DNA of 64,000 nucleotides from Caulobacter sp. FWC2 (lineage in GTDB: Bacteria > Pseudomonadota > Alphaproteobacteria > Caulobacterales > Caulobacteraceae): NCBI RefSeq assembly GCF_002742625.1, contig NZ_PEBF01000001.1, forward strand, positions 744,001 to 808,000, in the 5' to 3' direction. Position numbers and translations under genes: made by a program. Of this stretch, positions 8,180 through 15,200 are shown in pieces; position 1 is the first letter of the stretch, and each line of letters starts with the position of its first letter. Below the pieces are notes generated by a model. The model ran no database searches. It was not told where the DNA came from and worked only from the letters and a program-made list of their open reading frames with translations.

Positions 8180-8455
8180 ATGAACAAGCCGGTTCGACAT
8201 CCCGATAGGCACTTCATCCCGCCGTCTCTCGCCGAGCGCTTCCAGCCGGCGGTCGAAGAAGGCGTTTTCGAGAGTGTCGGCGAGGCCGTTTTCGTGGCGG
8301 CGGAAGCCTTCGCGGATCGCCTTGAGTTCGGCGTCACTGATGATGTTGAGGCCATCCGCCTGTCGATCGAGAAGACGATCGAGGAAGATGACTACCAGGA
8401 CGCTGAGGTGGTGTTCGCCGAACTTCGCGAACGCTTCGGCGGGGGCGAGGATTGA
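8180..8455 (+). CDS. parD: ParD-like antitoxin
   Basis: A 91-residue acidic protein followed, with a four-base overlap, by a ParE-type toxin gene. The pattern SLAERFQPAVEEGVFESVGEAVFVAA is the ParD arrangement of a short ribbon-helix-helix-like DNA-binding part followed by a toxin-binding helix. It would neutralise ParE, a gyrase inhibitor, and repress its own promoter. The reading frame is intact although the toxin frame is broken. Confidence 0.75.
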   Translation: MNKPVRHPDRHFIPPSLAERFQPAVEEGVFESVGEAVFVAAEAFADRLEFGVTDDVEAIRLSIEKTIEEDDYQDAEVVFAELRERFGGGED

Positions 8456-8738
8456 AACGTCTTCGTTTCTCGCGTCGCGCGAAACTCGACCTTTTGAACA
8501 TCGTTGGCTGGATCGCTTCCGATCGCCCGCTCGCGGCGCGTCATGTCGTTGGTCGACTGATCGAGCGGACGGAGGCCTCGCGAGAGACGCCCGAGATGGG
8601 GCCGCACTATTCCGTTTATGGCGCGGGGGTCAGGGGCTTTCCGTCAGGCCTTAAATCATTCTCTACCGTGTCTCGGACGAAGACGTCTTCATTGAGCGCG
8701 TCATCCATGGCGCCCGCCTTCCCAAGAATATCCGCTGA
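8452..8738 (+). pseudogene. parE: ParE-type toxin with a single-base frameshift
   Basis: Begins with a TTG overlapping the antitoxin stop (TTGA). Residues 1-67 read as a RelE/ParE toxin (RFSRRAKLDLLNIVGWIASD). The frame then drifts into an unrelated Ser-rich tail. Shifting by one base at about 8653-8655 restores IILYRVSDEDVFIERVIHGA and the ending RLPKNIR with a stop at 8736-8738, giving exactly the usual 95 residues. One base is therefore missing in or just before the A run at 8653-8655. Either the toxin is inactivated while its antitoxin is kept, or this is a sequence error. Confidence 0.85.
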
Positions 8739-8791
8739 GCGCTTGTCTCCACGCCGTGGCGCGGCTGCTACTACGTGCTAGGTTCTCCGCC

Positions 8792-9082
8792 ATGACCAAC
8801 TCCGCCAAGCCCGTGACCGTCACCCTCAACGCCGAGGACGCCGCCGACCTGCAGGCGCGGGTCGAACGGGGCGAGTTCACTTCGCTGGATGAGGGCGTGG
8901 CCGCGGAACTGGCCGAGCTGAACTATCGCCGGGCGGCGGAGATCGTCGGCGGTCCGGAGAAGCTGGAGGCCCTGCTGGACAAGCTCGAGGTGGTCGAGAC
9001 GCAGGACCCCGCCGACTGGATCGGCGGCAAACGCTCGCTGTCCGACATGCTGGCGGACCTGAAGGCGCAAGCCGGGTCGTAG
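8792..9082 (+). CDS. Lone ParD/CopG-like antitoxin
   Basis: A 96-residue small protein. KPVTVTLNAEDAADLQARVE resembles a ribbon-helix-helix strand and first helix; GEFTSLDEGVAAELAELNYRR resembles the second helix and toxin-binding region, as in ParD-type antitoxins. The start at 8792 gives the natural N-terminus; an upstream in-frame codon lies in the preceding gap. No toxin gene follows: the next gene, 8 bp downstream, is an oxidoreductase. It may be an orphan antitoxin left near the damaged parDE module. Identification is by pattern only. Confidence 0.6.
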   Translation: MTNSAKPVTVTLNAEDAADLQARVERGEFTSLDEGVAAELAELNYRRAAEIVGGPEKLEALLDKLEVVETQDPADWIGGKRSLSDMLADLKAQAGS

Positions 9083-9090
9083 GCGCCGCC

Positions 9091-10215
9091 ATGACCGATT
9101 TCGATTTCGACGCTGTCGTCGTCGGGGCCGGCGCCGTGGGCCTGGCCTGCGGTTACGCGCTGGCGAGGCGGGGCCTGATCGTCGCCGTGCTGGAGAGCGA
9201 GGGCCACATCGGACAGGGCGTCTCTTCGCGCAATTCGGAGGTGATCCACGGCGGGCTCTACTATCCGACCGGCTCGCTGAAGGCGCGGCTGTGCGTGCAG
9301 GGGCGGCGGCTGCTGTACGCGTTCCTCGACACGCACAACGTCGCCTACAAGCGCTGCGGCAAGCTGGTGGTGGCGACGTCGGACGATGAGATCCCGCGCC
9401 TGGACGCCATCTGGGACCAGGCCTTGGCCAATGACGTCGAGGGCATGGAGCGGCTGACCGGCGCGCAGGCCCGGGCGATGGAGCCCGGCCTCAACGCCCA
9501 CGCGGCGCTGCTGTCGCCGGAGAGCGGGGTGTTCGCCAGCCACGACTACATGCTGGCCCTGCAGGGCGAGATCGAGGCCGGCGGCGGGGCGGTGGTGCTG
9601 GGCACGCCGTTCGAGGGCGCGGCAACTCTGGCGGGTGGCGGCTTTACCGTGCGGGCCGGCGGCGCGGACCCCACCAGCCTGACCTGCCGCCTGCTGGTCA
9701 CCGCGCCGGGCCTGTCGTCGCAGGACGTCGCCGGGCGGATCGAGGGCTATCCGACAGATCACATCCCCAAGGCCCACTACGGCAAGGGCGTCTATTTCCG
9801 CCTGACCGGCAAGGCGCCGTTCCAGCGTCTGATCTACCCGCCGCCGATCCACGGGGCGCTGGGCACCCACTACCGCAACGACCTGGGCGGCCAGGCGGTG
9901 TTCGGGCCGGACCTGGAATATGTCCCCGCGCCCGACTATTCGGTCGATCCGGCCAAGGCGGATGTCTTCGCCGCCTATATCCGCAAGTTCTGGCCGGGCC
10001 TGCCCGACGGCGCCCTGCAGCCCGACTACGCCGGGGTGCGGCCCAAGCTGCACGGGCCGGACGAGCCGCAACCCGACTTCCAGCTGCGCGGCGTCGAGGA
10101 CCATGGCTTGGAAGGCCTGATGGCCCTGTTCGGCATCGAGAGTCCGGGCCTGACCAGTTCCCTGGCGATCGGCGAGACGGTCGCCGCGCGGCTGCTGGGG
10201 GAGCCGGCCCTCTAG
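9091..10215 (+). CDS. FAD-dependent oxidoreductase, L-2-hydroxyglutarate oxidase-like
   Basis: A 374-residue DAO-family flavoprotein. The N-terminal dinucleotide-binding fold is DAVVVGAGAVGLACGYALAR (about residues 7-26). SSRNSEVIHGGLYYPTGSLK is typical of the LhgO/L2HGDH group, which oxidises L-2-hydroxyglutarate to 2-oxoglutarate. YAGVRPKLHGPDEPQPDF and FGIESPGLTSSLAIGE near the C-terminus are also family features. Probably membrane-associated and feeding electrons to the respiratory chain by analogy. Another 2-hydroxyacid or amino acid substrate is possible. Confidence 0.85.
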   Translation: MTDFDFDAVVVGAGAVGLACGYALARRGLIVAVLESEGHIGQGVSSRNSEVIHGGLYYPTGSLKARLCVQGRRLLYAFLDTHNVAYKRCGKLVVATSDDEIPRLDAIWDQALANDVEGMERLTGAQARAMEPGLNAHAALLSPESGVFASHDYMLALQGEIEAGGGAVVLGTPFEGAATLAGGGFTVRAGGADPTSLTCRLLVTAPGLSSQDVAGRIEGYPTDHIPKAHYGKGVYFRLTGKAPFQRLIYPPPIHGALGTHYRNDLGGQAVFGPDLEYVPAPDYSVDPAKADVFAAYIRKFWPGLPDGALQPDYAGVRPKLHGPDEPQPDFQLRGVEDHGLEGLMALFGIESPGLTSSLAIGETVAARLLGEPAL

Positions 10216-10283
10216 CTTCGCGTTGACACCGGATCGGCCCGCGCCGATGGTCCGCCGCCGTACAGCTTCCCCTGGAGTCCGCC

Positions 10284-11327
10284 TTGACCAACCTGCTGCA
10301 CGCCATGCTGGGCAAGGGTTTGGGCGGACTGGAGCAGGTCTTCCTCGACTATCAGCCGATCCTTGAAGCCTGGGCCGCCAAGCGCGGCGGCCAGTGCGTC
10401 GGCGTGGTGCGCAAGGGCGGCAAGGTGGCGCTGGCCCAGGCCGGACGCACGCCGCCGCTGACTGAGATGCCCGCCTTTACCGACTGGGATCCGATCACCC
10501 TCGGCGCGGCGCGGGCGGTAGTCCGGGCGAGCAAGCCGGCGATCATCCTCAGCCACGGCCAGCGCCCGGCGCGGCTGTTCGCCAAGGCGGCGTCGGCCGA
10601 CGTGATCCAGGCCGTCTGCGTGCACAAGCCCAGCTTCGACGTGACGCCGGGGACCCACTATCTGTGCGTCGGTCAGCACCTGGCCAACCTGGCTCTGGAG
10701 CGCGGCGCGCCGGCCGATCATGTCCACGTCGTGCAGAACGCGGTGAAGCCGCCAACGGTGCAGGCCCAGCCCTTTGTGGACGAGGAGGCGCCGGTGAAGA
10801 TCGTCGCCGCCGGCCGGCTGCATTCCAAGAAGGGCTTCGACGTGCTGATCCGCGCGGTCGGCAAGCTGCGGTCCTGGGACCTCGACGTCACCTGCGAGAT
10901 CGCCGGCGAGGGCGACGAGCGCGCCGACCTGGAGGCGCTGATCCAGGAACTGGACCTCGAACCGTGCGTGAAGCTGACGGGCTGGACCGACGACGTCGCC
11001 GGCTTCCTGGCTACGGGCGACCTGTTCGCCTTCCCCTCGCACCAGGAAGGCTTCCCGCTGGTCCTGCTGGAGGCCATGGCCGTCGGCCTGCCGGTGGTGG
11101 CGACCGAGATCGACGGGCCGGTCGAGATCCTCAAGGAAGGTATCACCGGCCGTCTCGTGCCCGACGATGATCCCGACCGCCTGGCCGAGGCCCTGGGCGA
11201 GCTGATCAGCGACCGCCCCGCCGCCCGGCGCCTGGGCGCGGCGGCCCGCGAACTGGTGCTGCGCGACTATGGCCCCGATGCGCTGGCGCGGCGCCTGGAA
11301 GCGGCGCTTGATGGAATGCTTTCGTAA
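10284..11327 (+). CDS. Family 4 glycosyltransferase
   Basis: A 347-residue GT-B fold enzyme. VKIVAAGRLHSKKGFDVLIR starts the C-terminal nucleotide-sugar domain near residue 173. FAFPSHQEGFPLVLLEAMAV contains the EX7E-type donor site, and GLPVVATEIDGPVEIL follows. The acceptor is unknown; a role in lipopolysaccharide, capsule or holdfast-type polysaccharide is typical, but no polysaccharide genes are adjacent. Probably cytosolic or peripheral to the inner membrane. Confidence 0.9.
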   Translation: MTNLLHAMLGKGLGGLEQVFLDYQPILEAWAAKRGGQCVGVVRKGGKVALAQAGRTPPLTEMPAFTDWDPITLGAARAVVRASKPAIILSHGQRPARLFAKAASADVIQAVCVHKPSFDVTPGTHYLCVGQHLANLALERGAPADHVHVVQNAVKPPTVQAQPFVDEEAPVKIVAAGRLHSKKGFDVLIRAVGKLRSWDLDVTCEIAGEGDERADLEALIQELDLEPCVKLTGWTDDVAGFLATGDLFAFPSHQEGFPLVLLEAMAVGLPVVATEIDGPVEILKEGITGRLVPDDDPDRLAEALGELISDRPAARRLGAAARELVLRDYGPDALARRLEAALDGMLS

Positions 11328-11336
11328 AGGGCGTCA

Positions 11337-11360
11337 GGCGAAACTGTGCGCGGTTTCGCC
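11337..11360 (+). terminator. Hairpin after the glycosyltransferase
   Basis: GGCGAAAC (11337-11344) pairs with GTTTCGCC (11353-11360) around an 8-nt loop, beginning 10 bases past the stop codon. There is no U-tract, so it may be a weak terminator or 3'-end stabiliser. Confidence 0.4.
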
Positions 11361-11433
11361 GCCAGACGCGCGTCGACTCTAAGGCTTGATGCGAAGCGCG
11401 CTCGGGAGTATGACCCCCGTCCGTCCTGGCGAT

Positions 11434-11510
11434 GGCTGGGTAGCTCAGATGGTTAGAGCGGTGGATTCATAACCCACAGGTCGGCGGTTCGATCCCGCCC
11501 CCCGCCACCA
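11434..11510 (+). tRNA. tRNA-Met (CAT), elongator type
   Basis: 77 bases with encoded CCA (11508-11510). Acceptor GGCTGGG/CCCCGCC has one T-C mismatch at pair 4-69. D arm is GCTC/GAGC. Anticodon loop is TTCATAA, anticodon CAT, with an A-C mismatch closing the loop (31-39). T arm is GGCGG-TTCGATC-CCGCC. Discriminator is A. Absence of the initiator's C1-A72 mismatch points to elongator Met; a lysidine-modified tRNA-Ile (CAT) cannot be fully excluded. A 10-bp inverted repeat flanks the gene. Confidence 0.93.
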
Positions 11511-11550
11511 GGACGGAATTCTTTCTCCTTAGAATTCAAACTCCTCCAAG

Positions 11551-11832
11551 CTAGGCGCAGACAGCCTTCTTGAGGATTTCGTTCGCGCGGCTCTGCCATC
11601 CCGGGCCGCCTGCGCGCAGCTTCTCGATCACCTCTTGGTCCAGGCGCAAGGTGACCTGCTTCTTGGGATTGTCGGATTTCGGGCGGCCAGGCCGCGTCAG
11701 CGTGCCATTGGCGGGCCGGATGACCTTGCCCCCAATGCTGAACTGAGCACGAGCGAACTGGTCTTCGGTCCATTCGGGCGCGTCATCGGGATCAACCCAC
11801 GAGCTTTCCGAATTTCCTTTGTTCTCGGGCAT
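11551..11832 (-). CDS. brnA: BrnA antitoxin
   Basis: A 93-residue antitoxin. The N-terminal half (WVDPDDAPEWTEDQFARAQF) is the acidic toxin-wrapping segment. The C-terminal half KKQVTLRLDQEVIEKLRAGG followed by GWQSRANEILKKA is a ribbon-helix-helix DNA-binding domain, as in BrnA. It binds BrnT and, with it, represses the shared promoter. Its start lies inside brnT (41-base overlap), so the two are translationally coupled. It ends 40 bp from the tRNA-Met 3' end, in convergent orientation. Confidence 0.92.
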   Translation of the reverse strand: MPENKGNSESSWVDPDDAPEWTEDQFARAQFSIGGKVIRPANGTLTRPGRPKSDNPKKQVTLRLDQEVIEKLRAGGPGWQSRANEILKKAVCA

Positions 11833-12064
11833 TGCATTTCCTCATCGAGATGATGCGCCGCGCATTTCCGCGTCGCGTCCAAATGACCATGATCAGGCGT
11901 CCGTGTAGTCGGCCGACTGTCTGAAAGCGATTTTCTCCATAGTCCTCGCGGTCGTCGAGAGATGTAAGCTCTGGCCCGTCGAACACTGAAGCCGCATCCG
12001 CGAAATCCAAGCCGCGATGCTCCAGCGTTTGGCGGCGTTTCTCCTCATCGAATTCGATATCCAT
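11792..12064 (-). CDS. brnT: BrnT ribonuclease toxin
   Basis: A 90-residue RelE-fold ribonuclease toxin. MDIEFDEEKRRQTLEHRGLD and DFADAASVFDGPELTSLDDR are the family N-terminus; RLIMVIWTRRGNARRIISMR and KCNAREQRKF are the C-terminal core with conserved basic residues. As in other BrnTA systems the toxin gene comes first and the antitoxin second. The start codon sits at the edge of a hairpin that includes part of the Shine-Dalgarno sequence. Confidence 0.93.
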   Translation of the reverse strand: MDIEFDEEKRRQTLEHRGLDFADAASVFDGPELTSLDDREDYGENRFQTVGRLHGRLIMVIWTRRGNARRIISMRKCNAREQRKFGKLVG

Positions 12065-12120
12065 GTCGGAAGCGTTCCTCCGACACGACTATCTCATAGA
12101 TTGTACTAATCTTGACTATC
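12064..12120 (-). promoter_or_regulatory. brnTA control region
   Basis: Immediately upstream of brnT, 12064-12070 pairs with 12079-12085 (TGTCGGA/TCCGACA) to form a hairpin containing half of the GGAGGAA ribosome site (12075-12081). Further up, AGATT-GTACT-AATCT (12098-12112) is an inverted repeat flanked on each side by the direct repeat GACTATC (12087-12093 and 12114-12120). This symmetric layout fits an operator for the BrnA-BrnT complex. The region is much richer in A and T than its surroundings. The remaining gap to 12211 shows no gene. Confidence 0.5.
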
Positions 12121-12211
12121 GCCATTTGCGATATCGTATTTCTGTAGCTACAAAAATAGCGCGGTCGGTCCGGTTAGGCAACGGCTTCTCGGCGTCGCCC
12201 GTTCTCGCTCC

Positions 12212-12673
12212 ATGGCGCGCGCGCTCAAGGTCTTTACGTGGTCGGACGGCTTCCATCGCTATACGGTGGCCGAGACCTCGCGCGCCAAGGCCCTGGCGGC
12301 CTGGGAGACGGATCGCGATCTGTTCAAGGAAGGCGTCGCTCAGGAGGCGCCCGATGCGCCCGACGCGAAGGCCGCTTTGGCCGCGCCGGGCGCGGTGATC
12401 CGGCGGGCCGAGGGCGGGTTGAAGTCGGCGGTCGACAAGTTGCCGAAGGCCAAGCCGAAGCCGAATGTCGACGACCGGGCCGAGATCGAGCGGAAACGCG
12501 CGCTAGCGGAAGCCGAGGCCGCGCTCAAGGCGGCCGAGACAGAACAACGCGACGCCGCAGCCGACCTCGAACGCCGCCGCCGAGACCTTGACGCCGAGGC
12601 CGCCGCGCTCAGCGGCTCCTGGGCGAAGCGGCGGTCGGCTCTGGAGAAGACGATCGCGCGTCTGCGACGGTGA
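12212..12673 (+). CDS. Conserved-looking hypothetical protein with coiled coil
   Basis: A 153-residue cytosolic protein. The first 40 residues (MARALKVFTWSDGFHRYTVA, then SRAKALAAWETDRDLFKEG) look like a small folded domain. From about residue 88 to the end it is a charged Ala/Glu/Arg heptad-rich helix (KRALAEAEAALKAAETEQRD), predicted to be a coiled coil. No catalytic motif or signal peptide. The family was not recognised. Its 3' end overlaps the convergent GDPD gene by 65 bases, so one of the two C-termini may be shorter in reality. Confidence 0.65.
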   Translation: MARALKVFTWSDGFHRYTVAETSRAKALAAWETDRDLFKEGVAQEAPDAPDAKAALAAPGAVIRRAEGGLKSAVDKLPKAKPKPNVDDRAEIERKRALAEAEAALKAAETEQRDAAADLERRRRDLDAEAAALSGSWAKRRSALEKTIARLRR

Positions 12674-13616
12674 TCGTCGCGCCGCCGCGCAGGCCCTGGC
12701 CGTTCAGATAGTCGAGCAGCGCGGCCGGATAGTCGGTCTGGACGACGCTGACCCCCTGGGCGATCAGGCCGCCCCAGGCCTTGCCAGGATCGGTCAGGGC
12801 ATGGCTGTCGCCGGCCGCGTCGGGCAGACCCTTCAGACCCTTGCCGGTCAGGCTGTTGGTCCAGACGCGGACGCGGGCGGTGCGGGCCGCCTCGCGCACG
12901 GCCACGAAGCTGTCCTTCTTCAGGGCGTCCATCTCGATGGCCGGGATCGCGCGCCCGCCGGAGGCCTGGGCGGCGGTGATCGCGGCCAACTGCTCGGCGC
13001 GCCGACCGCCCTTGCCGCCGACGATCGGCATGAAGGCCAGGGTCTTGTAGAGCGGCTGGTCGGCGATCGGGGCGTCGCCCAGATCCGCGCGCGCCTTGAA
13101 CAGCACCCAGTCGTCGGCGCCGACGTCGTGAACCACTCGGGCGACCTGGGCCGACAGCGGGCCTTCCTTGATGTCGAGATTGACCAGGATGCGGCCGCGG
13201 GCGGCCCTGAGGAAGGCGCACAGGGTCGGTGGCGCGGCGTCGGTGGCCTGGCCGTCAGCCTTCAGGCGAAAGGCCTGCAGTTCGCCGAGGGACAGGTCCG
13301 CGACCTTGCCCTTGCCGGTGGTGGTGCGGTCGATCTTGTCGTCATGCATGAGGACCAGGGCGCCGTCCTCAGTGCGGCGCACGTCGATCTCGACGACGTC
13401 GACGCCCAGAGCGATGCAGCGCTCCAGGGCGGCGATCGAGTTCTCGGGGAGGGCGCTGGTCAGGCCGCGCGACGGGGCCGGCGCATGGCAGGCGCGGTGG
13501 GCCACGACCATGACACCGTCGGCCGGATCATAGAGGCGGTCTCGCAGGTCGGCGGCATGAGCCGAACCGGCCGCGGCCGAGATGGTCATGGCGATCGAAA
13601 GCGCACGAAGTCGCAT
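12609..13616 (-). CDS. Secreted glycerophosphodiester phosphodiesterase family protein
   Basis: A 335-residue exported enzyme. MRLRALSIAMTISAAAGSAHA is a signal peptide ending AHA. The GDPD catalytic signature is complete: MVVAHRACHAP (HR), LPENSIAALERCIALGVDVV (E-N), EIDVRRTEDGALVLMHDD (ExD and HD). It would cleave glycerophosphodiesters to glycerol-3-phosphate plus an alcohol in the periplasm. The start at 13616 was chosen because the signal peptide begins there. The C-terminal 20 residues (Ser/Pro/Arg-rich) overlap the convergent coiled-coil gene. Confidence 0.9.
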   Translation of the reverse strand: MRLRALSIAMTISAAAGSAHAADLRDRLYDPADGVMVVAHRACHAPAPSRGLTSALPENSIAALERCIALGVDVVEIDVRRTEDGALVLMHDDKIDRTTTGKGKVADLSLGELQAFRLKADGQATDAAPPTLCAFLRAARGRILVNLDIKEGPLSAQVARVVHDVGADDWVLFKARADLGDAPIADQPLYKTLAFMPIVGGKGGRRAEQLAAITAAQASGGRAIPAIEMDALKKDSFVAVREAARTARVRVWTNSLTGKGLKGLPDAAGDSHALTDPGKAWGGLIAQGVSVVQTDYPAALLDYLNGQGLRGGATITVADARSSSPEPTAASPRSR

Positions 13617-13747
13617 GGTCAAGCCCCCCAGCCCTTCCCACTGCATCGCTGATTCAGGCGACAGGCGTGCGGCGGTTCGGACTCATTGGGATGACGCCGC
13701 CGAGGCGCGTGCGCCTCAGGCTTTCAGTGCGACAAGCTGTAAACAGC

Positions 13748-15151
13748 TTAGATCTTCCGGAAGCCGCGCAGGACGTTGGCCTCGGTGCTCAGCTGCAGCT
13801 TGGCGTAGTCGATGCGCGGCGTGTCCGAGAAGATCAGGTAGTAGTACTTCATCTGCTCGGACCACCAGTAGCCGGGGCAGTTGTCGCCCTGGGTCATCGG
13901 CTTGGTCGTGATGTCCTTCAGCGCGGTGTAGCCATAGGCCGCGCGGCTGGTCGCCTTCATCTCGCGATAGTGGATCGCGGTCAGCTGGCGATAGCGGTCG
14001 TCGCGGTCCAGCAGCCACAGGTTCAGGCAGGCGTCGGCATATTCGGGACGCAGGCCGGTGGCCTTGCGGCGCGCCTGGCGGGTGGCGACGTCGATCGATT
14101 CCGGGATGACGCCGTAGGTCGCCTGCATCTCGGTGAACGAGGCCAGGTAGTCGTCGCCCTCCTTCTTGAACCCGACCTGGGCCAAGAGGCCGGCATAGTA
14201 GGCGGCCAGCTCGCTCTGCGACGTGTTCAGCACCGCGCCGGTCTCGTAGTCGACCATCGGGAACCACAGGCGGCCGTCATAGCGCTTGGCCTGGTGGGCT
14301 AGCTGGGCGGCGGTGACCTCCTGCGCCCAGCGCTTGCAGTCCTCGTCGCCGAACAGCTCCCAGGCGTCCCACAGATATTCGTAGAAGCTGTCGGCATAGA
14401 TATCGATGCTGGCCGTGCGGCTGATCCACTCGCCCGTACGCGCATCAATGTTGGCGGCCATCAGGCCGATCTTCGAGCGCTTGTCGAGCGCATGCTTCAT
14501 CGCCTTCTTGGCGACGTCGAAATAGCGCTTGTCGCCGGTCAGCTGGCTCAGCACCCCGAACTCGGTGATGTAGGTGCCGATCTCGGCCAGGTTGGTCTCC
14601 GGATCGCGCACCGCGCCGGTCTTCAGGTTCACATAGCGCCAGGGCAGGCCGTGGGGCGAGGCGTCGAACGCCTTCAGCAGGCGGTCGGCCAGGTTCTTGG
14701 CCTTGGCCAGCAGCACGGGGTCGCCGCAGGCCAGGTGAGCCGAGATCAGGCCGCCGACCAGGCGGATATTGGTCTCGAAGACCTGGGCCTCGCCGTTGAC
14801 GTCGAAGTTCAGCGACGACTTCACCCAGTCGACGCCGGCCTGGAACTCGGCGTCCAGGCCCATGATCCACAGGGTGTCCAGCGCCTCGACCAGCGACAGG
14901 CCAAGGTCGTGGCCCTCGACGAAGAACGACTGCGACGTGCCGCTGACGGGATTGATCTCGTCCTTGCCCCAGGCCTTGGCGACATAGCCCTGCCAGGCCC
15001 ACTGGAACTCCTTGCGGACGTCGGCGGCGAGAGCCTTCCAGTCCTCTTTCGGCTGGCTCTTCTTGGGAGCGGCCAGGGCCAAGCCAGGCGCGAGGCCGGC
15101 GGCGGCGAGGGCGGCGAAGGCGGAGCGGCGGGTGAGTCGGGCGAGCGTCAT
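13748..15151 (-). CDS. Glycoside hydrolase family 47 alpha-mannosidase, exported
   Basis: A 467-residue class I alpha-mannosidase, a family best known from eukaryotic N-glycan trimming and known in a few bacteria including Caulobacter. The core EFQWAWQGYVAKAWGKDEIN and LVEALDTLWIMGLDAEFQ are hallmarks. Family acidic residues are conserved: Glu126 in VFETNIRLVGGLISA, Asp254 in YADSFYEYLWDAW, Glu370 in GLRPEYADACLNLW. The calcium-binding Thr is in LSTEANVL near residue 456. The N-terminus TRRSAFAALAAAGLAPGLAL is a Tat-type signal. The ATG at 15151 is preferred to an in-frame TTG at 15160. Likely inverting, calcium-dependent cleavage of alpha-1,2-mannosides in the periplasm. Confidence 0.95.
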   Translation of the reverse strand: MTLARLTRRSAFAALAAAGLAPGLALAAPKKSQPKEDWKALAADVRKEFQWAWQGYVAKAWGKDEINPVSGTSQSFFVEGHDLGLSLVEALDTLWIMGLDAEFQAGVDWVKSSLNFDVNGEAQVFETNIRLVGGLISAHLACGDPVLLAKAKNLADRLLKAFDASPHGLPWRYVNLKTGAVRDPETNLAEIGTYITEFGVLSQLTGDKRYFDVAKKAMKHALDKRSKIGLMAANIDARTGEWISRTASIDIYADSFYEYLWDAWELFGDEDCKRWAQEVTAAQLAHQAKRYDGRLWFPMVDYETGAVLNTSQSELAAYYAGLLAQVGFKKEGDDYLASFTEMQATYGVIPESIDVATRQARRKATGLRPEYADACLNLWLLDRDDRYRQLTAIHYREMKATSRAAYGYTALKDITTKPMTQGDNCPGYWWSEQMKYYYLIFSDTPRIDYAKLQLSTEANVLRGFRKI

Positions 15152-15200
15152 GGAACCCAACCTAACGGCGACCGCGAGCCTGGGCGAGAGGGCGCCTCAC

